Shown: positions 46,862-57,526, counted from the first letter of the stretch. The stretch: 64,000 bases of DNA from an uncultured Sphingomonadaceae bacterium (GCA_947494305.1 CANLUL010000001.1:1426001-1490000); one strand, 5' to 3'. Notes: generated from the letters alone by a model not told the origin. Translations and numbers: made by a program.

Positions 46862-47389
46862 TCACCAACGATTGAGCCCCTTGAAACGAATGTCGGAGAC
46901 CCGGCGCCCATCTACAAAACAGGTGAATTTGCCTGTGTCGTAGTTGCTATGACGCCTGTTGTACCCGTTGCGATACTGGCGACCGCGATAGTTATCCTGA
47001 ACCGCAATCCGGCCTTTTACCCGGTACCCGTATCGGGTTCGTTTGACATCACGGATCTCGGTCACATCGGCTCGGCCATATTGACCTGCCCGACGCTCTG
47101 CCTGGCGCACACATTTGTTCACGGCCTTACGCGGACGGATGCGTTGGTTCTGACCATAATTATTGTGCCGTACATAATCACCACGATAGCCACGATCATA
47201 ATTGTTGCTGTAGCGATCCTTTTTACCCGAGGTCAGGATGGCTGCTAGTCCGCCCAGAACGACGGCTCCTGCAATTACCTCACCTGCGCTAATCCCATTG
47301 TCATGACCTTTGGCCATCGCTGGGGTTGCTGAAACGGCCATCGCAGTTGCGGCAGCGGTTCCGACTATTGCTGTTTTAAGAGTCTTCAT
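46862..47389 (-). CDS. Exported basic hypothetical protein, paralogue of 46067-46735
   Basis: MKTLKTAIVGTAAATAMAVSATPAMA signal peptide; SAGEVIAGAVVLGGLAAIL; shared C-terminal architecture. Confidence 0.7.
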   Translation of the reverse strand: MKTLKTAIVGTAAATAMAVSATPAMAKGHDNGISAGEVIAGAVVLGGLAAILTSGKKDRYSNNYDRGYRGDYVRHNNYGQNQRIRPRKAVNKCVRQAERRAGQYGRADVTEIRDVKRTRYGYRVKGRIAVQDNYRGRQYRNGYNRRHSNYDTGKFTCFVDGRRVSDIRFKGLNRW

Positions 47390-47708
47390 GTCCACTTTCC
47401 TTTTAGACTGCAAGGGAACCATTTCCCGAGCTGTGAACATGTTTTAGATGAGTCGCATTGAGCAAAGACTGAACTCACTCGACAGGCGTTGTTCAGGTTA
47501 ATGGCTATTTATATGAACACTGAATATTGTGTAATTTCAATTAATTAGGCCCGACCGTCGCCAATTGCGCCGGCCCAAAGGGTGATTTTCGACAACAATG
47601 CACATGAACTTGATCATGCCGGAAAGCGCTAGGACAATCACTAAGTTGAATACGTGCACAGTTTGCAGATATTGTACGATATTGAAAATCCGTGCTAGTC
47701 TTTTGGGT

Positions 47709-49700
47709 ATGACGATTACCAAAACCCGACTGTTCTTTCTGACAATATTAGTTCTGTCCGCAATTAGCTTTCTGGGTGGATCTGCAATTTGGTCGATGCT
47801 CGGTCTCGCCGATGATCTCACTATCGAAGGAAATGCGGAAATCGTTCGAGCAGATAGTGGTGACCTCGGAACGGGCTGGTCCGCCTACGGCGGCGATCCT
47901 GGCGGGAACCGATATACTGCAGCAACACAGATTAATGCGGATAATGTCGATCAATTAGCCATCGCCTGGACCCATCGTAGCGGATCATTGAACGGCAAAA
48001 GTGAGGAAGACCGAAACAAAAGCGCGCTACAAACAACGCCAATATTGGTTGAAGACTCTCTGGTGTTCTGCACCCAGTTCAACGAGGTCATCGCTGTTGA
48101 CCCAGGAACAGGCGAAGAGAAATGGCGCTACGATCCCGAAGTACCAACCGGCAGCAATCCGGCCAATCAATATACCTGCCGCGGCGTTTCTTTCTGGAAA
48201 GATACGGCAGCGGAAACAGATGCTGTTTGCGCTACACGCTTGTTTACCGGGACCGTTGATGCCCGAGTCATCGCACTTGACGCCAAAACAGGCGAGCCAT
48301 GCGAAGGATTTGCGGATGGAGGCACCAAACGTATCCGACCATCGATATCCCTGCGCTGGCCCGGTGAGTTCCAGATAACGTCGGCACCAGCCATAGTGGG
48401 AGATATCGTAGTAACGGGAACCTCCATCGGCGACAATCTACGAACAGATGCACCCAAGGGCACAGTATTCGCCTTTGATGCACGTACCGGTGAAACGAAA
48501 TGGACTTTTGATCCTCTATCGGGTTCGCCCGACGTTCGCGGTGGTCACAGCAATGTCTGGTCAACCATTGCTGTCGATGAAGCGCGTCAGATGGTCTTCC
48601 TCCCAACCTCCAGCCCCAGCCCGGACTATTATGGCGGCAACCGGCCCGGTGACAATCTATATGCCAATAGTGTGGTTGCTTTAAACGGGGAAACCGGCAC
48701 CGTTGCGTGGCATTTCCAAACTGTACATCACGACGTCTGGGACTATGACATTCCGGCCCAACCAAGCCTGGTCCAAGTCTGGCGTGATGGCAAGGCGCAT
48801 GATGTCGTGGCGCAAGTGACCAAGACGGGTTTCGTTTTTGTACTGGATCGCGATACAGGAAAGCCATTTTTACCGATTGAAGAACGCGCCGTTCCACAGC
48901 AGGGTGAAAAAGGAGAAATGCTCTCGCCAACTCAGCCTTTCCCGGTCAACACCCCGAGCATCGTACCCGATCGACTGGATCCCGCAGATGCCTTCGGGAT
49001 TACCCTCTGGGATAAGCTGGCTTGCAAAGCGCAACTGGAAGACCTTCGGGCAGAAGGGTTGTTCACCCCGCCGACGATTCAAGGAACATTGTCGTTACCG
49101 TTTACCGGCGGTGGAGCCAATTGGGGCAGCGCCGCTTTCGATCCGCGGCGGAATTTGCTGGTGATCAATATGAATAACATCGGACAGTATATGCGCCTTC
49201 AACCCAATACGACCGATAGCAAAAAGGCCAATATGATTAGCGACAATGACGAATTTGCACCAATGGAAGGCGCTCCATATGGCATGAGCCGGGCCATGCT
49301 TTTGTCTCCGCTGGGACTACCCTGTACCCCGCCGCCATGGGGCGTGCTGGCAGGCATTGATTTGGACAGCGGTAAAATCGTCTGGCGCCAAACTTTGGGC
49401 ACAACCGAAGATATTGCGCCTGGTGGACTTGCGTTGAAATTCGGCACACCGGCTTTGGGTGGCCCGATCGTGACAGCCAGTGGATTGATTTTTATTGCCG
49501 GTACAGCGGATGACTATCTTCGCGCTTTCGACGTCACCAATGGCAAGGAGCTATGGAAAGGTCGCCTTCCGGCCGGTGGACAGGCAACACCCATGAGCTA
49601 TGTTTGGAAGGGTCGCCAATATGTCGTCATTGCCGCTGGTGGCGCTTCCAACGCGGGTTCAAAGCTCGGAGATAATATTGTAGCGTTTGCGCTTAACTAG
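47709..49700 (+). CDS. PQQ-dependent membrane-type dehydrogenase (quinoprotein glucose dehydrogenase-like)
   Basis: WSAYGGDPGGNRYTAATQIN; QTTPILVEDSLVFCTQFNEVIAVDPGTGEEKW; HHDVWDYDIPAQPSL. Confidence 0.85.
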   Translation: MTITKTRLFFLTILVLSAISFLGGSAIWSMLGLADDLTIEGNAEIVRADSGDLGTGWSAYGGDPGGNRYTAATQINADNVDQLAIAWTHRSGSLNGKSEEDRNKSALQTTPILVEDSLVFCTQFNEVIAVDPGTGEEKWRYDPEVPTGSNPANQYTCRGVSFWKDTAAETDAVCATRLFTGTVDARVIALDAKTGEPCEGFADGGTKRIRPSISLRWPGEFQITSAPAIVGDIVVTGTSIGDNLRTDAPKGTVFAFDARTGETKWTFDPLSGSPDVRGGHSNVWSTIAVDEARQMVFLPTSSPSPDYYGGNRPGDNLYANSVVALNGETGTVAWHFQTVHHDVWDYDIPAQPSLVQVWRDGKAHDVVAQVTKTGFVFVLDRDTGKPFLPIEERAVPQQGEKGEMLSPTQPFPVNTPSIVPDRLDPADAFGITLWDKLACKAQLEDLRAEGLFTPPTIQGTLSLPFTGGGANWGSAAFDPRRNLLVINMNNIGQYMRLQPNTTDSKKANMISDNDEFAPMEGAPYGMSRAMLLSPLGLPCTPPPWGVLAGIDLDSGKIVWRQTLGTTEDIAPGGLALKFGTPALGGPIVTASGLIFIAGTADDYLRAFDVTNGKELWKGRLPAGGQATPMSYVWKGRQYVVIAAGGASNAGSKLGDNIVAFALN

Positions 49701-49884
49701 CGTTCTGTGCTCAGCCCGCATCCAGCGTTTGTCGAGATGAATAAGACCGATATCATCACTACGATAGGGGTAAAATTTCACTTTTGCGCCGCGATTATTC
49801 TTATTGACGACTGATTCTGAATTTGCAGGACCAGATCAACTCAACATCGCAGAGATAAGAATTGTCTTCGCGAAAACCCGCAAT

Positions 49885-52092
49885 TTACTTCTCCATCATC
49901 AACCCGGTCGCATGTGCCAAAAAGGCATAAATATCTGAATATTCTTCGATCAGCTTATCCGTCGGCTTACCGCTACCATGACCTGCGCGCGATTCAATAC
50001 GGATCAAGTGCGGAGCATCGCCCGTGTCCAGCGCCTGCATTCGGGCAATATATTTGAAGCTATGCCCCGGTACAACACGATCATCAGTGTCTGCTGTCGT
50101 TACCATTAGTGGCGGATAGTCAGTGCCACTCATGATATTGTGGTACGGCGAATATTTGAGCAGATTTCTAAAATCGGCTTCCTTGTTCGGATAGCCATAG
50201 TCATCGACCCAATAGCGCCCCGCTGTAAACTGATCAAACCGCAGCATGTCCATCACTCCGACCGCTGCATGCCCGGCCGCAAAAAGGTCGGGACGTTGAT
50301 TCACTACTGCACCAACCAACAAACCGCCATTGGACCGCCCTTCGATCGCCAATCCGCTCTTTGGCGTGATTCCAATAGAAACCAAATATTCACCAGCTGC
50401 GATAAAGTCATCAAACACATTTTGTTTGTCGTTCAATCGGCCGGCATCGTGCCATTCTTTGCCATATTCACCGCCACCGCGGATGTTAGCTGAGGCAAAG
50501 ACGCCGCCAGCCTTGATCCAGGCCAACCACGCGGGTTTATACTGCGGCAACACGGAAATGTTGAAACCGCCATATCCATAGAGCAATGTTGGCGCACCAT
50601 CAGAGAGATCCATGCCCTTTTTGTGGACCAGGAACATTGGAATTTTGGTACCATCTTTACTCTGATAGAATTGTTGCGTCACCGTGATCAGGCTAGGATC
50701 AAATGGCAACGCCGGTTTGGCCCAAACTGCCGGCTCACCAGCTTCAGAAAAGGCGTAAATGGTTCGCGGGCGGTTAAAACTATCAAAGGCGAAGTAGCCC
50801 GTATCTCCCTTTGCTGAACCGCCAAGGTCATCGACGCGGCCGATGCCGGGCAAGTCAACAAGGCCCAATGGATCGCCGTCCAACGTGAATATTTCCAACC
50901 GGCTTTTTGCGTCGTCAATATAGTTTGCAGCGATCTGCTCACCAACAATTTTCGCTTTTGCTAGCGTCGCGCTATGCTCAGGAGCAACTTCCTCAAAGAC
51001 ATAAGCCATTTCTCCACATGTGGCGGTAGCCGCTAGTGGACCTTCACATGGCACGTCCCGATCTTCCAGTTCCTCGACATTGGTTTTTACGATGCGTCCA
51101 CGCGGAGCATTTTTGTCAGTTTTGAAATACAGCGTATCGCCAATGCCATCGATCAATTCCCAATCATTCTCGAAATTAGCCACCAGTTTGCGCGTTTCGA
51201 GCGTCGGCGCATCGATTTTAATTAACGTGATCGCGTATTTCTCATCGGTTCCAGAGGAGGAACGAATAACAACCCACTCCCGATCTGAAGTGACGCCTGC
51301 TTCATGGCTAAGTTCCGACTGCTCCGGTGTTTCAAATACCTTGAGATCTTTTTCTTGGGATGTGTTTAGTCGATGCAAATGAACGGTGTGATCGGTGGTT
51401 AGTGATTGAAACTCCTCACCTTTTTCAGGTTCTGGAAAGCGGGAATATAAAAAACCAGTATTGCCGGGCATCCATGCCAAACCGGAATATTTCACCCATT
51501 TCACTTCGTCGGGTAAAAGCTTACCGTCTTCGACATTCAAAATTCTCAACGTGCGCCAGTCAGAACCGCCATCCTGAATAGCATAAACAAGGTAACTTCC
51601 ATCCGGTGATGGCTTCCATTCGGCCAATGCTGTTGCACCGTCATCGGACCATGAAGAAGGGTCAATAAGCACACGTTCATCGCCATCCGGCGTATCCTTA
51701 ACGTATAAAATGGATTGGTTCTGCCCCCCACTTTTACGCGTATAAAAATATTTCCCGCCCGCCTGTACCGGAACATCCAGATCATCATAATCGAACAATT
51801 CGGTCATCGAGCCTGTAAAGGCATCGCGTTGTGGCTGGATGGTTTCTAGATACGCGTTTGTGACTTGATTCTGCTCTTCGACCCAAGCCGCCACAGTTTC
51901 ATCTTCACGAACATCGTTTTCCAACCACCGATATGGATCGGATATATACTCACCAAACTGTTCGTCGACGACATCAACGGTGCGTGTTTCCGGATAGGTC
52001 AATTGATTGCTCATATCCTGTTGATTTTCGGCCAGTGCCGGGCCGGAAATGGTCAACCCCATGGCCAATGTTAGCATCGTTACGCAACGCAT
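49885..52092 (-). CDS. Prolyl oligopeptidase family serine peptidase
   Basis: PYRWLEND; LYGYGGFNISVLPQYKPAWLAWIKAGGVFASANIRGGGEYGKEWH; GRSNGGLLVGAVVNQRPDLF; DDRVVPGHSFKY. Confidence 0.94.
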   Translation of the reverse strand: MRCVTMLTLAMGLTISGPALAENQQDMSNQLTYPETRTVDVVDEQFGEYISDPYRWLENDVREDETVAAWVEEQNQVTNAYLETIQPQRDAFTGSMTELFDYDDLDVPVQAGGKYFYTRKSGGQNQSILYVKDTPDGDERVLIDPSSWSDDGATALAEWKPSPDGSYLVYAIQDGGSDWRTLRILNVEDGKLLPDEVKWVKYSGLAWMPGNTGFLYSRFPEPEKGEEFQSLTTDHTVHLHRLNTSQEKDLKVFETPEQSELSHEAGVTSDREWVVIRSSSGTDEKYAITLIKIDAPTLETRKLVANFENDWELIDGIGDTLYFKTDKNAPRGRIVKTNVEELEDRDVPCEGPLAATATCGEMAYVFEEVAPEHSATLAKAKIVGEQIAANYIDDAKSRLEIFTLDGDPLGLVDLPGIGRVDDLGGSAKGDTGYFAFDSFNRPRTIYAFSEAGEPAVWAKPALPFDPSLITVTQQFYQSKDGTKIPMFLVHKKGMDLSDGAPTLLYGYGGFNISVLPQYKPAWLAWIKAGGVFASANIRGGGEYGKEWHDAGRLNDKQNVFDDFIAAGEYLVSIGITPKSGLAIEGRSNGGLLVGAVVNQRPDLFAAGHAAVGVMDMLRFDQFTAGRYWVDDYGYPNKEADFRNLLKYSPYHNIMSGTDYPPLMVTTADTDDRVVPGHSFKYIARMQALDTGDAPHLIRIESRAGHGSGKPTDKLIEEYSDIYAFLAHATGLMMEK

Positions 52093-52110
52093 ATAAACCC
52101 CACATACAAA

Positions 52111-52141
52111 AGAGGCCGCTAGCTTATCGCCGGCGGCCTCT
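52111..52141 (-). terminator. Intrinsic terminator (AGAGGCCGC/GCGGCCTCT then TTTTG on minus strand)
   Basis: Perfect 9-bp stem downstream of the minus-strand 52174-52977 gene. Confidence 0.65.
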
Positions 52142-52173
52142 CATATCAAATGAAACTGTATCGTGAATATGAT

Positions 52174-52977
52174 CTATTCGGCAGGTACGAGTTGTTTCTC
52201 CCCGCAACTCAGCAGGTTAACGAATTTCTCTGCATTAATTGCAACATCGTCTGAACCAATCTGATCAAATGGATCTTCAAGATGGCTCTGGATGTTATCC
52301 AAGCCAACCAGAATGATTGCAAATAGTACAGGCATGACAAACGTTAAACCGGGCACAGCATATTCGGTTGCTTGATAGGCGAAATACGGGCCATAGAGGA
52401 TTGGCAGGAGAACGATGAAGAAGTCACTGAACGCCCGCAATGTCTTGGGCGTGCGATATTGATAGATATGTTTCACGCTTTCAAAGGACACGATCATTTT
52501 GCTGATATATTGGTTGCAACGGGAACATTCTCCGCCGGCCAACCCCTCACCGCGCATACGTTTCACAAACTGAGACAAGTGAGAGAATGAAGCGTAAATG
52601 CGTTTCTCATGCTCGGGCATCTCTTCAATCGATCCCTTAAACATATCCCGGCAGCTGAGCAGCAATTCTGAGAGCACTTGTTCTACCTGCCGCAGACGAT
52701 CATCATTTTGCTCCGGCAACCAGTCCCGTGCAGCAAAATAGAGCGCACGCCCATGAGCCTTGATCGTCCCATAGTCATCGAGCGCATTTTCACGTCGTTT
52801 ATACGCGTGCCCGATAGAGAACACGATGGGAAAAACGATTGCAGTGGAGATCATAGTCAAAGGAAAATCGGCCGCAATCCCAGCCCTCAGGCTGATGAAG
52901 GTCGATAATATCGCCAGCATAACTATTAGCAAGCTCTTCCAGTTCAGGATCAATCCCAGCTGTGAAATCCGTTCCAT
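52174..52977 (-). CDS. Bestrophin-like membrane protein
   Basis: Four TM segments; LDNIQSHLEDPFDQIGSDDVAIN near the C terminus resembles the bestrophin LEDPF region. Confidence 0.6.
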   Translation of the reverse strand: MERISQLGLILNWKSLLIVMLAILSTFISLRAGIAADFPLTMISTAIVFPIVFSIGHAYKRRENALDDYGTIKAHGRALYFAARDWLPEQNDDRLRQVEQVLSELLLSCRDMFKGSIEEMPEHEKRIYASFSHLSQFVKRMRGEGLAGGECSRCNQYISKMIVSFESVKHIYQYRTPKTLRAFSDFFIVLLPILYGPYFAYQATEYAVPGLTFVMPVLFAIILVGLDNIQSHLEDPFDQIGSDDVAINAEKFVNLLSCGEKQLVPAE

Positions 52978-53046
52978 AGTTCCCTCCCACTCAATAGAAA
53001 GGACATAACTCTCAAGGTTTGAGATTTTGTTAACTATGTTTACGGC

Positions 53047-53083
53047 AACAAAAAAGGCCGTTGCAATTGCTTGCCACGGCCTT
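53047..53083 (-). terminator. Intrinsic terminator downstream of rplQ
   Basis: Minus strand AAGGCCGT...ACGGCCTTTTTTG. Confidence 0.85.
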
Positions 53084-53106
53084 CCAATTTTGGTTGCGAA
53101 AGCGGT

Positions 53107-53529
53107 TTACGCTTCCTGAAACTCTTCCACTTCGTTCTGGACTGGACCACTGTCCTGGCCTTTCGCATCGACATCGCGATCAACCAGTTCAATCACAGCC
53201 ATGGCAGCCGCATCACTGTCGCGGAAACCGGCTCTAATGATGCGTGTATAACCGCCACTACGATCGCTGTACCGTGCTGCCAGTACTTCGAACAATTTCT
53301 TTTCCTGAACTTCATCCATCAAACGCGAATGCGCGAGACGACGGTTGGACAGACCACCTTTTTTCGCCAATGTAATCAATTTTTCCAGATACGGGCGCAG
53401 TTCTTTCGCCTTTGGCAACGTGGTTTTGATCTGCTCGTGCTTAATCAGCGCTGCGGACAGGTTTTTCAATAAAGCCTGACGGTGAGCACCGGTCCGCTGC
53501 ATACGGCGGCCCTTCATTCTATGACGCAT
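53107..53529 (-). CDS. rplQ: 50S ribosomal protein L17
   Basis: [56 protein letters not shown]. Confidence 0.97.
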   Translation of the reverse strand: MRHRMKGRRMQRTGAHRQALLKNLSAALIKHEQIKTTLPKAKELRPYLEKLITLAKKGGLSNRRLAHSRLMDEVQEKKLFEVLAARYSDRSGGYTRIIRAGFRDSDAAAMAVIELVDRDVDAKGQDSGPVQNEVEEFQEA

Positions 53530-53659
53530 GGTAATTCCTTTGTTCGTTATGAGGCCGTATTAGGTACCTCGTAGCAGGCGAATCAAGGGCTCGCCATTCA
53601 ACCCAATATTTGCGGTAGTCGCCGCAGAGCGCGCTCCTAATAGCATTTTCGCTAAAAAG

Positions 53660-54130
53660 TCAACTATTGTCTGGCTCATCTATCGGGATCGCAAAACCCG
53701 ACTTTATCGCACGTATAACGACATTGCTGTTCGCCGTGGCGACAAAACTGTTCGACAATATCCTGTTTTGGATGAAATCGTCATACTCCTCCATCGTTCG
53801 CGCGTTATAAATCATAATGTAGTCTGACTGCCCTGTAACAAAATAAAACTGAACAACTCCCGGTTCCTTAGCAATATCATCAATAAACTTTTGTGCCTCG
53901 ATCTTGTTTTCGCCAGTCAGCCCGACCCGAATTATCATCATCAAAGGTCGGCCCAGCGCAGCCGCATCCAGCAACGCCACTTCTCCCTGAATGACTTTGT
54001 CCTTTCGCAATTGAGACAATCGTCGTAATATCGTGGAAGGCGAAGTATTGCAGATATCGGCCAGTTTTTCCGCGCTTTGGCTGGAGTCTTCCTGAATTGC
54101 GCGCAATATTCGTCGATCCAAAGCATCCAT
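53660..54130 (-). CDS. Lrp/AsnC family transcriptional regulator
   Basis: MDALDRRILRAIQEDSSQSAEKLADICNTSPSTILRRLSQLRKDKVIQGEVALLD. Confidence 0.92.
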   Translation of the reverse strand: MDALDRRILRAIQEDSSQSAEKLADICNTSPSTILRRLSQLRKDKVIQGEVALLDAAALGRPLMMIIRVGLTGENKIEAQKFIDDIAKEPGVVQFYFVTGQSDYIMIYNARTMEEYDDFIQNRILSNSFVATANSNVVIRAIKSGFAIPIDEPDNS

Positions 54131-54248
54131 GATCAATTTCCTTTTTTGGAATCGCGGTGGAATCCACCATAATGTGACGTATTTTGCGCACAACCTGCGT
54201 GAAGGTCAACTAATCTGGGCTCCTTATAAAACAAGAAAGGTGCCTGAA

Positions 54249-55910
54249 ATGAGACTTGAAATTCAATTGATGCTGATCCTTAGTGGTATTTCAATTCCGT
54301 TCCCAACCTTGGCCCAATCCGAGCGTGAAGAAGCGGTTGCCATCGATCAGATCGAAATTCCATCGAACGAAAGCCTATCGCTGGAACAAATTGGTGCTCC
54401 TCTGGCAAGACCATGGTCATTGGCATTTCTACCCGATGGCCGCATGGTGGTTACCGAAAAGCATGGCGGCATTCGCTTGATATCGCCAGATGGTAAGACA
54501 AGTGCTCCGCTTAAGGGAGAGCCACCTAATATTTTTCGCAAAAGCGACAGCGGCCTTTTGGACATTGTTCTTGATCCTGATTTTGCCGCTAACAACATAG
54601 TATATATTGCTTTTGCCGAAGGCGACGAGGCAGCAAATCGAACAGCAATATGGAAAGCCCGTTTAGACAAGACTGGCCTAGAAGAAGGCCGTGTCATCTT
54701 TCGAGTTAACGAACCTAAAAAGGGCCCTAGCCATCCCGGCGGGAGGATGCTTTTTTTACCCGACAATACGTTGCTGCTCAGCATAGGGGATGGATACGAT
54801 CTGGCTGAAAAGGCACAAGATAATGCAAGCCATTTGGGCAAAATCCTGCGATTGACTAGAGATGGCTCTCCTGCACCGGATAACCCTTTCATTCGTCGAC
54901 CCGGATTTGCGCCTGAAATATTCACATTGGGCCACCGAAACATTCAGGGACTTGCATATGATCAGAACACCGACACTATCTGGTCGCACGAACATGGCCC
55001 TCGTGGCGGCGATGAAGTGAATCAAGTGCAAGCCGGTCAAAACTATGCCTGGCCTAGAGCTACATTTGGCATAGACTATGATGGCACCATTGTTTCCGAA
55101 CGAAACCATGAGCAAGGAATGGGTCGTCCGCATTTTTTTTGGTCACCCTCTATAGCGCCTTCGGGGCTCGCAATATATCGGGGAGACAAGTTTCCAAATT
55201 GGGATGGCCATTTTCTGGTGGGCGGTCTGGCAAATCGTGCACTCATCCAACTTGAAATTGGGCGACAAACCGGATTGCTTGTTGAACGCGGAAGATGGCT
55301 ACAGGGATTGAAGGCACGTATCCGGGATGTCCGCGTATCGCCCGATGGGCAGATATATCTGCTGACAGACGAGGATAAAGGACGACTTCTTCGTGTCATT
55401 CCCGAAGCGGAGAAAGACACCGTATCGTTGAACAACAGCCTAAGGCCGCTTGGTTTTTTAATTGGCCAATGGACCGGCGAAACTGTTCTTACACGAGCAG
55501 ATAACACAAATCAGCCGCCAAGCCGCTCCTCGGCCAGAACGCATTGTGCACCGAAACTCCAGGGTAGCTACATCGTCTGCAAAACTCGCTTCACCAACGA
55601 CAACGGAAAATTTCGATCTATCGAGATGCATGTCCATGCAAAGGCAGATGGTGAAAGCTATGATGCACTTGTTTTTAACAGCAATTCACCAATCCAATCA
55701 CCATTTTCACTGAACAGCGGACAAAAGGATGGAGTGTTTACCGGTTACATGTCTGCAACCGTCAACGATCAGCCAGCGCGTGAACGCATTACCATTAAGC
55801 CGTCGCAAGATGGAGCGGAAATAGAATACATCGAATCCTATCAGTATGATACGGATCGAGAAGATAAATGGACGGAAACCTTCAACTGGCAATGGAAAAA
55901 GGTAAGATAA
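54249..55910 (+). CDS. PQQ-dependent sugar dehydrogenase (YliI/soluble GDH-like) with extra C-terminal domain
   Basis: Signal peptide at ATG 54249; RPWSLAFLPDGRMVVTEKHGGIRLI; GHRNIQGLAYDQNTDTIWSHEHGPRGGDEVN; ~150-aa C-terminal extension from RPLGFLIGQWTGE. Confidence 0.85.
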   Translation: MRLEIQLMLILSGISIPFPTLAQSEREEAVAIDQIEIPSNESLSLEQIGAPLARPWSLAFLPDGRMVVTEKHGGIRLISPDGKTSAPLKGEPPNIFRKSDSGLLDIVLDPDFAANNIVYIAFAEGDEAANRTAIWKARLDKTGLEEGRVIFRVNEPKKGPSHPGGRMLFLPDNTLLLSIGDGYDLAEKAQDNASHLGKILRLTRDGSPAPDNPFIRRPGFAPEIFTLGHRNIQGLAYDQNTDTIWSHEHGPRGGDEVNQVQAGQNYAWPRATFGIDYDGTIVSERNHEQGMGRPHFFWSPSIAPSGLAIYRGDKFPNWDGHFLVGGLANRALIQLEIGRQTGLLVERGRWLQGLKARIRDVRVSPDGQIYLLTDEDKGRLLRVIPEAEKDTVSLNNSLRPLGFLIGQWTGETVLTRADNTNQPPSRSSARTHCAPKLQGSYIVCKTRFTNDNGKFRSIEMHVHAKADGESYDALVFNSNSPIQSPFSLNSGQKDGVFTGYMSATVNDQPARERITIKPSQDGAEIEYIESYQYDTDREDKWTETFNWQWKKVR

Positions 55911-55921
55911 GATAGGCGGAT

Positions 55922-55956
55922 AAAAAAAAGGCCGCTCGATTGAGCGGCCTTTTTTT
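55922..55956. terminator. Bidirectional intrinsic terminator between rpoA and the sugar dehydrogenase
   Basis: A8-AGGCCGCTC-GATT-GAGCGGCCT-T7. Confidence 0.92.
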
Positions 55957-55974
55957 GCGAAGATGACTTTGTTG

Positions 55975-57033
55975 TTAGCCCAGCAGTTCCTGCTCAAGCT
56001 TCTTGGCCATCTCTTCGATATTTTCGGGCGGCCATCCTGGAATGTCCATGCCAAGACGCAGACCCATCGAGGACAGCACTTCTTTGATTTCATTCAAAGA
56101 CTTACGGCCAAAGTTCGGGGTGCGTAGCATCTCTGCTTCGGTCTTTTGCACGAGATCGCCAATATAGATGATATTGTCGTTCTTGAGGCAGTTTGCCGAG
56201 CGTACAGAAAGTTCCAATTCGTCCACCTTCTTGAGAAGATAGCGATTGAGCTGGTTCGCATCGCTTTCGGCCTGGCTCTGTTGGGCAGCAACACCGATTG
56301 GCGAAGACACTGCGTCGAGTGCTTCTTCGAAATGTACGAACAACTGCAACTGGTCCTGAAGAATGCGGGCTGCATAAGCAATCGCATCTTCCGGTGTCAC
56401 GGTTCCGTCGGTCTCGATGGTGAGATTCAGCTTGTCAAAGTCGAGCTCTTGACCAACACGTGCATTGTCAATCTTGTAAGATACCTGACGGATTGGCGAA
56501 TAGAGCGAGTCAACCGGGATCAAACCGATCGGCGCATCGGCCGGACGGTTCGCAACCGCAGGAACGTAGCCTTTGCCAACATTCACGGTCAGTTCCATGT
56601 TGAGTGAAGCGCCTTCATCAAGGTGACAGATAACCAGATCCGGATTCATGATCTCCAGGTCGCCGGTCACTGCAATATCACCCGCTTTCACCTGAGCCGG
56701 GCCCGTGACAGAAAGCTGCAAACGCTTGGCTTCTTCGCTTTCCATTTTCAAAGCAATCTGCTTCACGTTCAAAACGATGTCAGTCACGTCTTCGCGAACG
56801 CCTGGTAGCGACGAAAATTCATGCAATGCATTTTCAATTTTGATCGAGGTAACTGCAGCACCCTGAAGCGAAGATAGAAGCACGCGGCGCAACGCGTTAC
56901 CCATGGTAAGACCAAAGCCGCGTTCGAGAGGTTCAGCAACAAATGTAGCTTTGCGCTTGGGGTCTCCGCCGGGTTTGATATCGAGTACGTTGGGCTTCTT
57001 CAGTTCTTGCCAGTTCTTCATATTGACAGTCAT
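55975..57033 (-). CDS. rpoA: DNA-directed RNA polymerase subunit alpha
   Basis: [16 protein letters not shown]...[61 protein letters not shown]. Confidence 0.98.
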   Translation of the reverse strand: MTVNMKNWQELKKPNVLDIKPGGDPKRKATFVAEPLERGFGLTMGNALRRVLLSSLQGAAVTSIKIENALHEFSSLPGVREDVTDIVLNVKQIALKMESEEAKRLQLSVTGPAQVKAGDIAVTGDLEIMNPDLVICHLDEGASLNMELTVNVGKGYVPAVANRPADAPIGLIPVDSLYSPIRQVSYKIDNARVGQELDFDKLNLTIETDGTVTPEDAIAYAARILQDQLQLFVHFEEALDAVSSPIGVAAQQSQAESDANQLNRYLLKKVDELELSVRSANCLKNDNIIYIGDLVQKTEAEMLRTPNFGRKSLNEIKEVLSSMGLRLGMDIPGWPPENIEEMAKKLEQELLG

Positions 57034-57136
57034 GGACTTCCCCTGTGGTTTCAAAGAGCGGGTTTGGACGTCGTTACCGCTCTGAATTTAAAAAAGTGAG
57101 ATTGGCCAGCCAGCCCCTCTCAAAACTCGAGCGATG

Positions 57137-57526
57137 TTAGACCCGGCGTCTTTTGGACGGACGGACACCATTATGCGGGATCGGCGTAACATCACGGATC
57201 GATGTGATAGTGAAACCGACTGCCTGAAGTGCACGAAGCGCTGATTCACGGCCTGAGCCGGGTCCCTTCACTTCCACTTCCAAAGTACGCACACCGTGGT
57301 CTGCCGCTTTTTTGCCGGCATCTTCCGCTGCAACCTGCGCCGCATAAGGCGTAGATTTACGGGAGCCTTTAAAGCCCATCATACCAGCAGAAGACCAGCT
57401 TATCGCATTGCCTTGTGCATCGGTGATGGTGACCATCGTGTTGTTAAATGTGGCGTTGACGTGCGCTACGCCTGCCGAAATATTCTTACGTGCGCTCTTT
57501 TTCACACGTTGTGGTTCGCGAGCCAT
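57137..57526 (-). CDS. rpsK: 30S ribosomal protein S11
   Basis: [46 protein letters not shown]. Confidence 0.98.
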   Translation of the reverse strand: MAREPQRVKKSARKNISAGVAHVNATFNNTMVTITDAQGNAISWSSAGMMGFKGSRKSTPYAAQVAAEDAGKKAADHGVRTLEVEVKGPGSGRESALRALQAVGFTITSIRDVTPIPHNGVRPSKRRRV

